64,000 nucleotides of DNA, from assembly GCF_000724545.1 (NCBI RefSeq), contig NZ_JHBV01000039.1, positions 229,717 through 293,716 of the forward strand. The letters run 5' to 3'. Source of the DNA: Aureispira sp. CCB-QB1. GTDB lineage: Bacteria > Bacteroidota > Bacteroidia > Chitinophagales > Saprospiraceae. The notes beneath the pieces were generated by a model. It did no database searches, was not told the DNA's origin, and worked only from the letters and a program-made list of their open reading frames with translations. This document shows, one piece after another, positions 26,691 through 36,495 of this stretch (its first letter is position 1; every line of letters begins with the position of its first letter). The position numbers were made by a program, and so were the translations under genes.

Positions 26691-27485
26691 ATGAAACAAT
26701 ATTTAGACTTACTAAAACATATTCAAGAGCATGGTGTTTCTAAAGAAGACCGTACAGGAACAGGAACAAAATCTGTTTTTGGTTACCAAATGCGTTTTAA
26801 TTTAGAGGATGGTTTCCCTTTAGTTACTACTAAAAAAATACATTTAAAAAGTATTATTTATGAACTGTTGTGGTTTTTGAATGGTGATACCAATGTACAA
26901 TATTTGCAAGAAAATGGCGTGCGTATATGGAATGAATGGGCTGATGAAAATGGAGATTTAGGACCTGTTTATGGCAAACAGTGGAGAAGCTGGGTTGGGT
27001 CTAATGGCGAAACTATTGATCAGATCCAAGAAGTGATTCATACACTCAAAACAAATCCCGATTCTCGTCGAATTATTGTTAATGCTTGGAACGTAGCCGA
27101 TTTGCCAAAGATGGCTCTATCACCTTGTCATACCATGTTTCAGTTTTATGTGGCGAATGGGAAGCTTTCTTGTCAGTTGTACCAACGCAGTGCAGATTGC
27201 TTTTTGGGCGTTCCATTTAATATTGCATCTTATGCTTTATTAACAATGATGATTGCACAAGTATGTGATTTAGGTTTAGGAGACTTTGTGCATACTTTTG
27301 GAGATGCTCATTTGTATAATAACCATTTAGAGCAAACAAAATTACAACTAAGTAGAACACCGAGACCTTTGCCAACTATGAAAATCAATTCAGCTGTTAC
27401 GTCGATTTTTGATTTTAAGTATGAAGATTTTGAACTGGTAGATTACAACCCACATCCCCACATCAAAGGTGTTGTCGCAGTTTAG
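26691..27485 (+). CDS. thyA: Thymidylate synthase
   Basis: 264 residues from ATG 26691, the same length as the E. coli enzyme. It converts dUMP to dTMP using methylenetetrahydrofolate. Visible: [19 protein letters not shown] (Arg21 phosphate-binding loop), [33 protein letters not shown], the catalytic Cys146 in [29 protein letters not shown], and [12 protein letters not shown]. It is strikingly close to the enterobacterial type over its whole length. A longer in-frame reading from 26610 (27 extra residues) is rejected on length. No dihydrofolate reductase gene follows. Confidence 0.96.
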   Translation: MKQYLDLLKHIQEHGVSKEDRTGTGTKSVFGYQMRFNLEDGFPLVTTKKIHLKSIIYELLWFLNGDTNVQYLQENGVRIWNEWADENGDLGPVYGKQWRSWVGSNGETIDQIQEVIHTLKTNPDSRRIIVNAWNVADLPKMALSPCHTMFQFYVANGKLSCQLYQRSADCFLGVPFNIASYALLTMMIAQVCDLGLGDFVHTFGDAHLYNNHLEQTKLQLSRTPRPLPTMKINSAVTSIFDFKYEDFELVDYNPHPHIKGVVAV

Positions 27486-27567
27486 CGATTGTTATTCTAT
27501 CTAAACCTATTTCAGAGCTGTGAGAGTTCCCCCAATTATTTGTAATATTCCTATAAGAAGCGAATAA

Positions 27568-30048
27568 ATGAAACAGCTATTATTACTAACATTAGTATGT
27601 ATTACAATCAATTTAGTAGGTCAAGTAGACCCTAGTGGAAAAAAGATATTAAAGGCTATTTATGTTGAAAATGCTCCTAAGATAGACGGTGTTTTGGATG
27701 AATCTGTTTGGGATCAGGCACCTATTGCAACTGATTTTGTTGAAAATACCCCAAATCCAGGACGCAAAGCTTCTCAACGGACAGAAGTTAAAGTTTTGTA
27801 CACGACAGAGGGAATTTATATTGGAGCAAAAATGTACGATACTGCTCCTGATAGTATTTTAAAACAATTGAGTGTACGAGATGCGACTGGAAATGTTAAT
27901 GCGGATAATTTTGCCGTTTATATTGATGGTATGTACACGCAGCAAACGGATTTTACGTTCCAAGTTACCGCAGCGGGCGTACAGGTTGACCAAAATGATG
28001 GAGATGGTATCTGGGATGCTGTCTGGAAAAGTGGTGTCAAAATAGTAGAAGATGGATGGGTAGCTGAACTCGAAATTCCATATTCGCAACTGCGTTTTCC
28101 GAAAAGCGATATCCAAACTTGGGGCATTAACTTTGGTAGAAACATTCGTAGAAGTCGTCAAGGCTTTTTTTGGAGCAATATAGATCCCACCCAAGACAAT
28201 GAAGTTCAGCAACAAGGCTTGTTAAAAGGAATCGAACGCATTCAACCTCCTGTTCGTTTATCGTTTACTCCTTATGTGGCAGGGTATTTAAATCATGCTT
28301 ATGATGGCGCAACAGGAAAGCATACGTTTACACCCAATTTTTCGGCAGGAGCGGATATGAAATACGGTATTAATGAAAGTTTTACATTGGATGTTGCCCT
28401 TGTCCCCGATTTTGGAGATGTTCAGTCTGATAATTTAGTATTTAATCTTAGTCCTTTTGAAATTTACTATGCGGAGCGACGCCCTTTTTTTACAGAGGGA
28501 GTAGAATTGTTTAGTCGAGCTAATTTGTTTTATTCTAGGCGAATAGGAAGTTCTCCTGCACGATATAGATTGGCTGCTCAGCAACTGGATAGCACAGAGT
28601 TTATTACTAAAAACCCTGAAAAACCCTATTTAATTAATGCCCTAAAAGTTTCAGGTAGGACTAAAAAAGGCTTAGGGTTAGGACTGTTTAACGCTGTGAC
28701 GGCACCTGCGTTTGCACAAATTCAGAATGATTCAGGGGCAACTCGACGTTACGAGACAGAGTCGTTTACGAATTACAATGTAGTCGTAGTCGATCAGCAA
28801 TTTTGGAGACATTCTTATGTAAGTTTGATCAATGCATCTGTTGTTCGTTTTGGAGGGTATACGGATGCTTTGGCTACAGGGACAGAGTTTAAGATCGCAG
28901 ATAAGAAAAATGTGTATGGAGTAGCAGGAAGCGCAGCGATGAGTCATCGATTTTTAGATACTTTAAAGCATAATAAGGATTATGATAATGGGTATCGATA
29001 TGATATTAGTTTCCAAAAGTTTAGTGGGAACTTTAGATTTAGAGTGCGCCAACAAACCATGAGCAAAGATTATAATATTAATGACATTGGTTTTGTAGGG
29101 AGAACAAACTTTATCAATACTTCAGCTTGGGTTGGATACAATACATATCAACCATTTGGGCATATTTTAAGAATGTGGTCTGGACTAGATTTTTCTTATG
29201 AAATGCTGTATAATCCTGCTGTTTTTACAAGGATACAGGTTGGTGGGGAATGGGGAGCTACATTGACTAATTTTTTGTCTTTGGGAGCTGATTTTCGGAT
29301 AGAACCAATGGGCTACAACGATTATTTTGAAGCAAGAACAGATGGGCAAGTTTGGGCAAAGCCAACATGGACAAGAATTAATTTTTGGTTTTCAAGTGAT
29401 TATCGGAAAGTATTTGCCTTGGATGGAGGGCTTAATTATCGCCGGTTTTGGGGGCAAGGAGCTTGGGCTGCATCGGATGTTATTGGAGCACGCCTAAAAC
29501 CTTTGATTCGTTTTAGTGATAATTTTAATATGATTCTTAGCGCAGATTTAACGGTTCGTAGGAATAGTTTGGGCTATGTGACGAAAACAACCGATAATGG
29601 CACCGGAGAACAACAAATCATTTTTGGCAGTCGTTTTCGACAAGATTTAGAAACGTCTATATCTGCTAATTATCTTTTTACGAATAAAATATCACTTACC
29701 TTAAGGGTTCGTCATTACTGGGCAGTAGTAGACTACAACCAATTCTATGGGCTCTCGACGAATGGTCAAATGAATGATATTATCTACTGGGGCGATCACG
29801 ATACTAATTTTAATGCATTCAACATTGACCTTATTTTTAGATGGAGATTTGCCCCTGGGTCTGAACTGAATGTTGTTTGGAAAAATGCCATACTTAGTTA
29901 CGGGACAGATCCCAACTACGATTACTTTAATAACTTTGGGGGGATGTTTGAGACTGGACAAAACAATCAATTTTCTATAAAAGCATTGTACTATTTAGAC
30001 TTCTTTACATTGTTTAAGAAGAAAAATAGAGGAAAACGCTTGAACTAA
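27568..30048 (+). CDS. DUF5916 outer-membrane protein with CBM9-like N-terminal domain
   Basis: 826 residues. Signal peptide 1-19 (ending VGQ). Residues about 30-225 form a CBM9-like beta-sandwich (APKIDGVLDESVWDQAP, DGWVAELEIPYSQLRFP, WGINFGRNIRR). The remainder is DUF5916, a predicted outer-membrane beta-barrel (VALVPDFGDVQSDNLVFNLS, RRPFFTEGVELF, many alternating aromatic strands). Its function is not established; a carbohydrate-binding or surface role is plausible. It starts 82 nt after thyA. Confidence 0.85.
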   Translation: MKQLLLLTLVCITINLVGQVDPSGKKILKAIYVENAPKIDGVLDESVWDQAPIATDFVENTPNPGRKASQRTEVKVLYTTEGIYIGAKMYDTAPDSILKQLSVRDATGNVNADNFAVYIDGMYTQQTDFTFQVTAAGVQVDQNDGDGIWDAVWKSGVKIVEDGWVAELEIPYSQLRFPKSDIQTWGINFGRNIRRSRQGFFWSNIDPTQDNEVQQQGLLKGIERIQPPVRLSFTPYVAGYLNHAYDGATGKHTFTPNFSAGADMKYGINESFTLDVALVPDFGDVQSDNLVFNLSPFEIYYAERRPFFTEGVELFSRANLFYSRRIGSSPARYRLAAQQLDSTEFITKNPEKPYLINALKVSGRTKKGLGLGLFNAVTAPAFAQIQNDSGATRRYETESFTNYNVVVVDQQFWRHSYVSLINASVVRFGGYTDALATGTEFKIADKKNVYGVAGSAAMSHRFLDTLKHNKDYDNGYRYDISFQKFSGNFRFRVRQQTMSKDYNINDIGFVGRTNFINTSAWVGYNTYQPFGHILRMWSGLDFSYEMLYNPAVFTRIQVGGEWGATLTNFLSLGADFRIEPMGYNDYFEARTDGQVWAKPTWTRINFWFSSDYRKVFALDGGLNYRRFWGQGAWAASDVIGARLKPLIRFSDNFNMILSADLTVRRNSLGYVTKTTDNGTGEQQIIFGSRFRQDLETSISANYLFTNKISLTLRVRHYWAVVDYNQFYGLSTNGQMNDIIYWGDHDTNFNAFNIDLIFRWRFAPGSELNVVWKNAILSYGTDPNYDYFNNFGGMFETGQNNQFSIKALYYLDFFTLFKKKNRGKRLN

Positions 30049-30130
30049 TTGCAGTTTATGGCTTAGGTTTTGTAGATTTAAAGAGGAAATAAAACCATAA
30101 CACGATTGCAAAAGAATTAAAATAATTATC

Positions 30131-30700
30131 ATGAAACATAGAATCCTCCTAACAAGTATATTAGTCGTGTTTATATGTGGTTTATCGAAGGCACAGACGG
30201 TTCAAGAACTTGCTGATTTGGCAGCTGATGGTCTTTGTAGTTGTGTTAATGAAACTTACAGCGATATTGACAATGATGTAAAACGGGCAATGGCACGAAT
30301 TATCAAGTATCAAATGCAAGGGAATGAAGAGGGAATGGAAAACTATGTGGCTAAATTGCCAACAGATTTGACGACTAGGATAGAAGCACAAGCGTCAATT
30401 ATGGAAGAAAACGACGACCTTTTTCAAATGTGTTTGGATGATATGGAGGCAGCAATGGGGGAAATTGATTTTAAAGAAGAACAATACAATGGCATTACAG
30501 AGGAAGAATTTACAGAAATGATGGTGGCGTCCATGAAAGAGGCAACAGGCTGTAAATTTGCTTATATTCTGATGGAGTTAGGACTGCAAGTTCAAGAAGA
30601 AGAGGAAAAAGGTCAGGTAAAAATAAGTCAAGTGAAAAAGACGAATGATTCTAAGGAGTCGAGCGATAGCAAGAAATATGAAGGAACTGGAGGGAATTGA
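30131..30700 (+). CDS. Small secreted protein, function unknown
   Basis: 189 residues with a signal peptide (about 1-21, ending SKAQ). The mature part is acidic and helical, with four Cys: a CSC pair near 36-38 (LCSCVNETYSDIDND), one in FQMCLDDM, and one in ATGCKFAYILMELG. The tail is rich in Glu, Lys and Ser. No family recognised. It follows the DUF5916 gene by 82 nt and ends at a bidirectional terminator. Confidence 0.65.
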   Translation: MKHRILLTSILVVFICGLSKAQTVQELADLAADGLCSCVNETYSDIDNDVKRAMARIIKYQMQGNEEGMENYVAKLPTDLTTRIEAQASIMEENDDLFQMCLDDMEAAMGEIDFKEEQYNGITEEEFTEMMVASMKEATGCKFAYILMELGLQVQEEEEKGQVKISQVKKTNDSKESSDSKKYEGTGGN

Positions 30701-30728
30701 GATGATCCAGTTCTTTTCTTTAATAAAG

Positions 30729-30763
30729 AAGCGTCCAGTTGCCATGCAATTGGACGCTTTGTA
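30729..30763. terminator. Bidirectional terminator between convergent genes
   Basis: AAGCGTCCAGTTGC (30729-30742) pairs with GCAATTGGACGCTT (30746-30759), 14 bp with one wobble and a 3-nt loop. T-rich sequence flanks it on both strands, so it can serve the small secreted gene and the OmpA-domain gene. Confidence 0.75.
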
Positions 30764-30764
30764 T

Positions 30765-31784
30765 TTATTCATTACAATGAATTTTTATTTCTACTCTTCT
30801 ATTCAAAATACTCCCTTCTTTTATCAAAGGTTTTGTAGAACCAAAGTATTCATAATTAACTCGATGTTGTTTGATGCCATACATGGTTAACCAACGTTGA
30901 ATTTTGACAACACGCTGTTTGGATAGTTCTAGATTTCTGTCTTCCGAACCAAAAATATCACTATGCCCATAGAGCGAAATACTTGACTTGGGGTGTTCTC
31001 TGAGATAGTTAAAAATAATGTTCAGCGTTTTATTAGCCGCAATCATTCCTTTGAACTTAGTGCTATTGTCGTGAAATTTAATATTGTCAAGTACCAATAA
31101 TTGATTACAAGTTAAATCTTCTGAACTATGTAAATTTTTGTATGCTGTAGCTGCCTTTTCTGTTGGGGAAGGGTTAGTATTGGTTGTTGTTGTTGGGTTT
31201 CCTACATACTTCTTCTCAAAGTTTTCAACTACGCTTTTACTATCCGTTTCATCACCTAGATCTGCATCATTCCAAGTTTTTAATTTTATATTAAAACAAT
31301 TAAAATGCCTTCGGTTAAATTCTTGCCCTCTACCTTCGATTAAGTCCGCTTCTTTCATGTCGTCATCAAGGCGAGGAAAATGCACTTCACAACTAAAAAT
31401 ACTATGCCCTATTTTAGATGGAGGGTCAGCATGAAATGCCTCTGTGCTAACATCTTCTTTGATTAAAACACCATCTCGACGTACGTTTTTTACAGCTGTG
31501 ATATCAAATTCTTTTTTTACATCTCGCCCTCGTAGATACCACGGTGATTCCCCTTCGGGAGGGTAAAAAGTAGCTCCACCAGAACGGGCATTATCACAGA
31601 CGAATCGAAAGTAAAAAATAGTACTATTAGGGGTGTATTCAATTTTGTCTAAGATGTAAGAGTCGAGCCATTTTCTATATACAGGTTTGTGGTCAGTATA
31701 GTTGTGTGCTGTCTGAGCACTAGCGAATTCTGTTACCAGTAGAAACAGTAGAAACAGTATGATATTTGGGGTCGTTTTTTTCAT
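30765..31784 (-). CDS. OmpA-domain protein with novel N-terminal domain (copy A)
   Basis: 339 residues. Signal peptide 1-23 (ending ASAQ). Residues about 35-175 form a domain I do not recognise, shared with the next two genes: YRKWLDSYILDKIEY, ATFYPPEGESPWYLRGRDV, KNVRRDG, FSCEVHFPRL, ADLIEGRGQEFN, HFNCFNIKLKTW. A Thr/Pro linker follows. The C-terminal 110 residues are an OmpA-like peptidoglycan-binding domain (LYGHSDIFGSEDRNLELSKQR, split as LYGHSDIFG and RNLELSKQR, and NRRVEIKI). The protein probably ties the outer membrane or a surface structure to peptidoglycan. First of three tandem minus-strand paralogues in plus-strand order. Confidence 0.8.
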   Translation of the reverse strand: MKKTTPNIILFLLFLLVTEFASAQTAHNYTDHKPVYRKWLDSYILDKIEYTPNSTIFYFRFVCDNARSGGATFYPPEGESPWYLRGRDVKKEFDITAVKNVRRDGVLIKEDVSTEAFHADPPSKIGHSIFSCEVHFPRLDDDMKEADLIEGRGQEFNRRHFNCFNIKLKTWNDADLGDETDSKSVVENFEKKYVGNPTTTTNTNPSPTEKAATAYKNLHSSEDLTCNQLLVLDNIKFHDNSTKFKGMIAANKTLNIIFNYLREHPKSSISLYGHSDIFGSEDRNLELSKQRVVKIQRWLTMYGIKQHRVNYEYFGSTKPLIKEGSILNRRVEIKIHCNE

Positions 31785-31895
31785 AGTTTAAGCATTCTTT
31801 GATACGCAAGGCTTATGCATGTAATTGATTTACAAAACGAAGGCATAGACCAAAATCGTTAAGAAACAAATGACGAACTAAATATTACTTATTAC

Positions 31896-33020
31896 TTACT
31901 CACAATTGACTTTTATTTCAACCCTTCTATTAATGGGGCTACCTTCAGGCTTTAGCGGTTGATCGGGACCAAACCATTCGTAGTTAATTCTATGTGTTTT
32001 AATACCATACATCGTTAGCCAGCGCTGAATTTTTATGACACGTTGCTTGGACAATTCCATATTACGCTCTTTGGGACCAAAAACATCTGTATGCCCGTAA
32101 AGCGTCAAGGTAGATTCTGGATGTTCTTTCATGTAATTAAAAAGAATAAAAAGCGTTCGGTTGGCTGCGACCATTCCCTTAAATTTAGTGCTGTTGTCGT
32201 GAAACTTAATTTTATCCAAAACCAACATTTTACCACATTCAATGTCTTTGTATGACCCTAAGCGACTAATAGAATAATCTTCTTCAGGTTTAGGCTTTGG
32301 CTCTGGTTTGGGTTCAGGCTGGGGTTCAGGTTCAGGGATTGGTTCGGGTTCGGGATCAGGAGTAGGCTCTGGCTTTGGATCAGGCTTTGGTTTGGGCTTT
32401 GGTTTGGGTTTGGGTGTTGGGCTAACATTTCTAGGTTTGGAGTCGACACCATATTTTTTTTCAAAGTCAGAAACTTTTTTATCGCTATCCGATTCTTTTC
32501 CAAGGTCGTCATCCCAAGTTTTTAGGGTAACATTGAAGCAATTGAAGTGATTTTTATTGTATTCTTGACCTTTTCCTTCAATCAAATCGGCAGTCGTTAA
32601 ATCATTAGGTAAGCGATCAAAGTGTACTTCACAGCTAAAAACCGTGTATCCACGACCATCGAGTGCAGGAATACTATAAGCAGAGTTGCGTACTTTGGAC
32701 TTCATGAGCACACCATTTCGGCGAACATTTCGAATTTCCTTAATATCGAAATTTTTCTTGACATTTCTACCTTTTAGATACCAAGGGTGTTCTCCTCCTG
32801 GCGGATAAAAGATGGCATTGGTATATTTGCCGCTTTTACAGACAAAACGAAAATAGAAAATCGTTCGACTTTTGGTATACTCAATTTTATCTAAGATATA
32901 ACTATCCTGCCATTTTCTGTACTGCGGCTTAAAATCCGTATACGTTCTTTGTGCCGATAGATTACTTATAGATAATAAGAAGATTATTATTAAAGTAATA
33001 TGAATTGATATTGCTTTCAT
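31896..33020 (-). CDS. OmpA-domain protein with novel N-terminal domain and Pro/Lys/Glu-rich linker (copy B)
   Basis: 374 residues. Signal peptide 1-23 (ending LSAQ), then the same unknown domain as copy A (YRKWQDSYILDKIEY, AIFYPPGGEHPWYLKGRNV, RNVRRNG, FSCEVHFDRL, ADLIEGKGQEYN, HFNCFNVTLKTW). Next is a linker of about 45 residues made of PKPKP and PEPEP dipeptides, like the rigid spacer of TonB. Then comes an OmpA-like domain (LYGHTDVFG, RNMELSKQR, NRRVEIKV). The linker suggests the N-domain is held away from the peptidoglycan. The plus strand of the linker reads as a Gly/Ser repeat; that frame is a shadow. Confidence 0.8.
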   Translation of the reverse strand: MKAISIHITLIIIFLLSISNLSAQRTYTDFKPQYRKWQDSYILDKIEYTKSRTIFYFRFVCKSGKYTNAIFYPPGGEHPWYLKGRNVKKNFDIKEIRNVRRNGVLMKSKVRNSAYSIPALDGRGYTVFSCEVHFDRLPNDLTTADLIEGKGQEYNKNHFNCFNVTLKTWDDDLGKESDSDKKVSDFEKKYGVDSKPRNVSPTPKPKPKPKPKPDPKPEPTPDPEPEPIPEPEPQPEPKPEPKPKPEEDYSISRLGSYKDIECGKMLVLDKIKFHDNSTKFKGMVAANRTLFILFNYMKEHPESTLTLYGHTDVFGPKERNMELSKQRVIKIQRWLTMYGIKTHRINYEWFGPDQPLKPEGSPINRRVEIKVNCE

Positions 33021-33171
33021 TTATTGTCAATTGTTGTTTGGGATTAGAACAGTTTATAAGACCAAGAGCATTAAGTAACTGTTATATAAGAAACAATATT
33101 TTTGCCAATATTATTGTTTGTCGTATGGACTAATGATTTTTGTCAACCAATAGAAGCTGTACGAGTGACTT

Positions 33172-33825
33172 TTACTTCAGTTTAATGTTAAAAAAGTTAA
33201 AATGGTTCTTGTTATTGGCTTTGCCTCTACCTTCAATCAAATGCACTTCTTTACCCCAAGTAGCGGCTGGACGGTCAAAATGGACTCTACAAGTAAAAAC
33301 AGTTTGTTGATTACTGTTGGTTTTTATACTCAATGGATAATCTTTTAATTCTAGAGCTTCTAGCTGACCATCTTTTTTTATCCTGCGAACCGATTTAAAA
33401 GATTGTCGCCGCCCTGTGAGTGTATTTTTTAAAAACCAATGATCGGCATGATTTCTAGGATAAAAAATAGCATTGGAATAGGATTGAGGCTCAAAATAAA
33501 TCGCTAAAGAAAAAATTATTTCTGTTTCTGTATAAACTATTTTTTCAAGCACATAGTTCGGTTTAGAAGATTTGTACTGAGGAGTTTCATCAATGGTTGC
33601 TTTACCTTGATAATCCTCAAACATGTCTTCATTGTCATTTTCAAGGATAATGGTAGGTGAAACAGACGAAGATGGTTTGGTCTTGGATAAGTTGTCTTCA
33701 ACATATTCTACTTTTGGAACAATAACTTTAGAAGTTCTGCTTCTGCCAAATTGTGCGAATAGATGATCTGATATTCCTATTATTAGGAATAGTATAAAAA
33801 ATATAGTGCAAGACTTCTTTATCAT
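33172..33825 (-). CDS. Secreted protein with the novel domain only (copy C)
   Basis: 217 residues. Hydrophobic signal peptide (about 1-25). A low-complexity stretch follows, then the domain shared with copies A and B (YVLEKIVYTETEIIFSLAIY, split as YVLEKIVYT and EIIFSLAIY; NAIFYPRNHADHWFLKN; RRIKKDG; FTCRVHFDRP; HLIEGRGKANN; HFNFFNIKLK). The protein ends exactly where that domain ends, without an OmpA domain. The invariant core W-[YF]-L, C-x-VHF, LIEG-[RK]-G, HFN-x-FN marks an unnamed family. It may be the partner of the two anchored copies. Confidence 0.7.
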   Translation of the reverse strand: MIKKSCTIFFILFLIIGISDHLFAQFGRSRTSKVIVPKVEYVEDNLSKTKPSSSVSPTIILENDNEDMFEDYQGKATIDETPQYKSSKPNYVLEKIVYTETEIIFSLAIYFEPQSYSNAIFYPRNHADHWFLKNTLTGRRQSFKSVRRIKKDGQLEALELKDYPLSIKTNSNQQTVFTCRVHFDRPAATWGKEVHLIEGRGKANNKNHFNFFNIKLK

Positions 33826-33945
33826 AATTTGATATAGGTTTTAGCTTAAATAGCTAACTATTAGCAATGTGCAAGCGTATGAGTTAATGAAGGGTTGCGG
33901 CTTGGGTTTAGTTCTGTGTAGTTGAGTGGAATGCAACCTTGGTAT

Positions 33946-34713
33946 CTAATTTAACAAAAAATCAGTTAAAACTTCTAAAAAGAGTTTAGGTTGTTCGGCA
34001 TGAACCCAGTGGCCTGCTTTTTCAATTGTTTTTAAAACAGCATTGGGAAAATACGTTTTATACGTCTCAAATTCTTCTGGTAAAATATAATTGGATTGGG
34101 CACCTTTAATGAAAAGAGTAGGGTGTTCAAAAGGAGCTGACAAATTTCCTTTATCCAAAATATGCTGATATGCACCATGAATAACAGGTAAATTCATTTT
34201 CCATTCATAATGTTGCGTTTCTTTATTGATGCTAAGATTTTTTAGAATAAACTGTCGAACACTATAAGAATCAATTTTTTCTTGAAGCAATTGATCGGCT
34301 TGTTTTCTAGATTCCAACTCTTTTAGATCCAAGGAAAATAAGGCTTCAAAAATTGTTTGATGATTTCCTTTATAAGTCTTGGGAGCAATATCTACAACGG
34401 CTAATTTTTGAATCAAATCTGGTTCTTCAGATGCTAATTGCATGGCGACTTTTCCTCCCATGGAGTGCCCAACTACATGAGCTTCATAGATCCAGTTGTT
34501 TTCCATAAATTCACGAATGTCATTAGCCATAATCGTGTAATCAAACTCATCAGAGTGAGGAGAGCGTCCATGATTTCTAAGATCAATAATAAAAACCATA
34601 AAATGTTCTGCTAATTTTTTTGCAATCGTTTGCCAGTTGTCTAAGGTGCCAAACATACCGTGTAAAATCAAAACAGGGTCTCCTTCTCCAAATACTTTAT
34701 AATTCAGTTGCAT
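33946..34713 (-). CDS. Alpha/beta-hydrolase, YbfF-like esterase
   Basis: 255 residues, the length of E. coli YbfF. Motifs: LILHGMFGTLDNW, IIDLRNHGRSPHS, nucleophile Ser84 in VVGHSMGGKVAMQ, and catalytic His in KAGHWVHAEQP. It likely hydrolyses short acyl esters, possibly acyl-CoA, in the cytoplasm. Single gene. Confidence 0.85.
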   Translation of the reverse strand: MQLNYKVFGEGDPVLILHGMFGTLDNWQTIAKKLAEHFMVFIIDLRNHGRSPHSDEFDYTIMANDIREFMENNWIYEAHVVGHSMGGKVAMQLASEEPDLIQKLAVVDIAPKTYKGNHQTIFEALFSLDLKELESRKQADQLLQEKIDSYSVRQFILKNLSINKETQHYEWKMNLPVIHGAYQHILDKGNLSAPFEHPTLFIKGAQSNYILPEEFETYKTYFPNAVLKTIEKAGHWVHAEQPKLFLEVLTDFLLN

Positions 34714-34950
34714 GTTAATAGTTTAATAAGATTGATTGTCAAAGAACTGCAATTGTTCTGCCAATAAGTGATAGGATGCCACTCAATTGGGCAACTACAT
34801 TTATCAATTATTCATAAAAGGGTATAACAAAAACACAGAAAAACAAGGTGCAGCTCATCTATCTAATAATACAATTTTGAGTGGCTAAAGTTCCACAAAA
34901 AAATGCGCATCTTGGATAAATTCACTATATTTTATATATCCTTGTGTTAT

Positions 34951-36495
34951 TTAAGGAGTCTTGTCCCAATTGGGCAAACTATTTAAGACTTCTTGTTTGG
35001 TCATTTTTTGAGACGAACCTCCAAAAATAGTATAGATTCCTGGTTGGTCAGTTTTTAAGCGCAATTCGTGAGATTCTGGTAAGTTATGTATGGTGTTGGA
35101 TAAAGCACTGTAACCTAAAATTTCTGTACTAATCTCATTTTCTCTAGCGTTTTTTTGAGGAATGATTTTATCATCATAAGCCCAATAAATGTTCCCTTCA
35201 CCTCGTACACTAAAGCCTGTTTCTGCAAATACATAGTGACCAGTTGATGTGAATTCGTTATCAATATAAACACGGCTGATAGGACATGGCGCAATGATTT
35301 TTAGAGTTCTTTTAGTGCCAACGATAAGAGCCTTTTTGGTAGGATGAAATCGAGTTGTGTGCGCATCAAAAGCATTTGGAGTTTCAGCCTGCACAATAGG
35401 ACTTTGACTATCTAAGTCCCATAGGTTAATATGATTTGAATTAAACATGACCATAGACCAATCAGGGCTAAAAGAAAAATGTCCGTTGCTGCTTCCTTGA
35501 TTTTGAGTAATATAATGAATGGAATTTAAGTTGGATTCAATTCTAAAAATTCGACCATTACGTCCAATACTAGTAATGAGATCTCCATTTTGTTGTACGG
35601 CTAATTCGTGCAACGGAAAATTTGATCGTTTAGAACCTTTGTCATCTAATTTTTGCGTAAGAATTACATTAATCCTTTCACCAAAATCAGCCACTCGAAC
35701 CAACTGAAAGGTACTAGTTTTGTACTGAGCAATTTGAGCTTTGCAGTTGCTAATATAGATATATTGACCGTCAGGGCTAAAGGCAAAATGATGTTTTTGA
35801 TCACACTTTGTCCACTCAAAATCATCGGGAATTGCTCTTTTAGAAGCTTTGATAGTTCCAGTGACAGGGTCAATGATAATTAGTTGTTCTTCGAGACTTG
35901 CTTTGCATTGATTTTCATCAAAACCATGATTTTTGAACCAGATAGCCAATTGTGTTCCATCGGGAGAGTAAACAACACTAGAAGGGTAGAGCGTTGTATT
36001 TTCCATGACATCCATAAAATAAGAAGCCTCATAACAATCTGGCACCCGCTTAATTCTTAATAGAACTCGACCATCTTTGGTATCTCTAATTTCTAATTTT
36101 TTGCTGCCTGTTTTAATGTAATTATAACAAATAGCAATCGTTCTTCCATCAGGACTAGCTGCCATGTCTAGAATATAACTATAACTTAATTTAACTTTCC
36201 ATTTTTCCGAAAAATCGCTAGCAGAGAAATGATATAGATAACCACTGTTATCGACGGTATATATTCCACCCTTTTGATCTGTATCGACATAAATAATTTT
36301 ACTTTGGTTCGATGGATCAGACAATTCAAAATTAGCCAAACAAGCCCATTGAAATTTTTCTGTTCCCATAGGAAAAGATTCTTTGCTTTGAATAGGAATA
36401 AGTGCTAGTCCTATTTGACTTGTTGTCGTTGTACAAAAATAGCAGCTGATGGCAAAAATTAACCAACAGGTTCTTATATGTTGAAGATTAAACAT
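34951..36495 (-). CDS. Secreted WD40-like beta-propeller protein
   Basis: 514 residues. N-terminal signal peptide (about 1-26). The body has repeated strands of WD40/YVTN-like type: MAASPDGRTIAICYN, VYSPDGTQLAIWF, FAFSPDGQYIYISN, FSFSPDWSMVMFNS, NLWDLDSQSPIVQ. This suggests a seven-bladed propeller that reads as a protein-interaction platform. The last 120 residues (ITC-like beta region, then KMTKQEVLNSLPNWDKTP) match nothing I know, and there is no T9SS domain. Function unknown; probably periplasmic or outer-membrane associated. Confidence 0.65.
   Translation of the reverse strand: MFNLQHIRTCWLIFAISCYFCTTTTSQIGLALIPIQSKESFPMGTEKFQWACLANFELSDPSNQSKIIYVDTDQKGGIYTVDNSGYLYHFSASDFSEKWKVKLSYSYILDMAASPDGRTIAICYNYIKTGSKKLEIRDTKDGRVLLRIKRVPDCYEASYFMDVMENTTLYPSSVVYSPDGTQLAIWFKNHGFDENQCKASLEEQLIIIDPVTGTIKASKRAIPDDFEWTKCDQKHHFAFSPDGQYIYISNCKAQIAQYKTSTFQLVRVADFGERINVILTQKLDDKGSKRSNFPLHELAVQQNGDLITSIGRNGRIFRIESNLNSIHYITQNQGSSNGHFSFSPDWSMVMFNSNHINLWDLDSQSPIVQAETPNAFDAHTTRFHPTKKALIVGTKRTLKIIAPCPISRVYIDNEFTSTGHYVFAETGFSVRGEGNIYWAYDDKIIPQKNARENEISTEILGYSALSNTIHNLPESHELRLKTDQPGIYTIFGGSSQKMTKQEVLNSLPNWDKTP

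Noticed and set aside
32308..32550. Plus-strand ORF made of Gly-Ser repeats
   Set aside because: It is the antisense of the PKP/PEP linker of copy B, so a shadow of low-complexity coding DNA.
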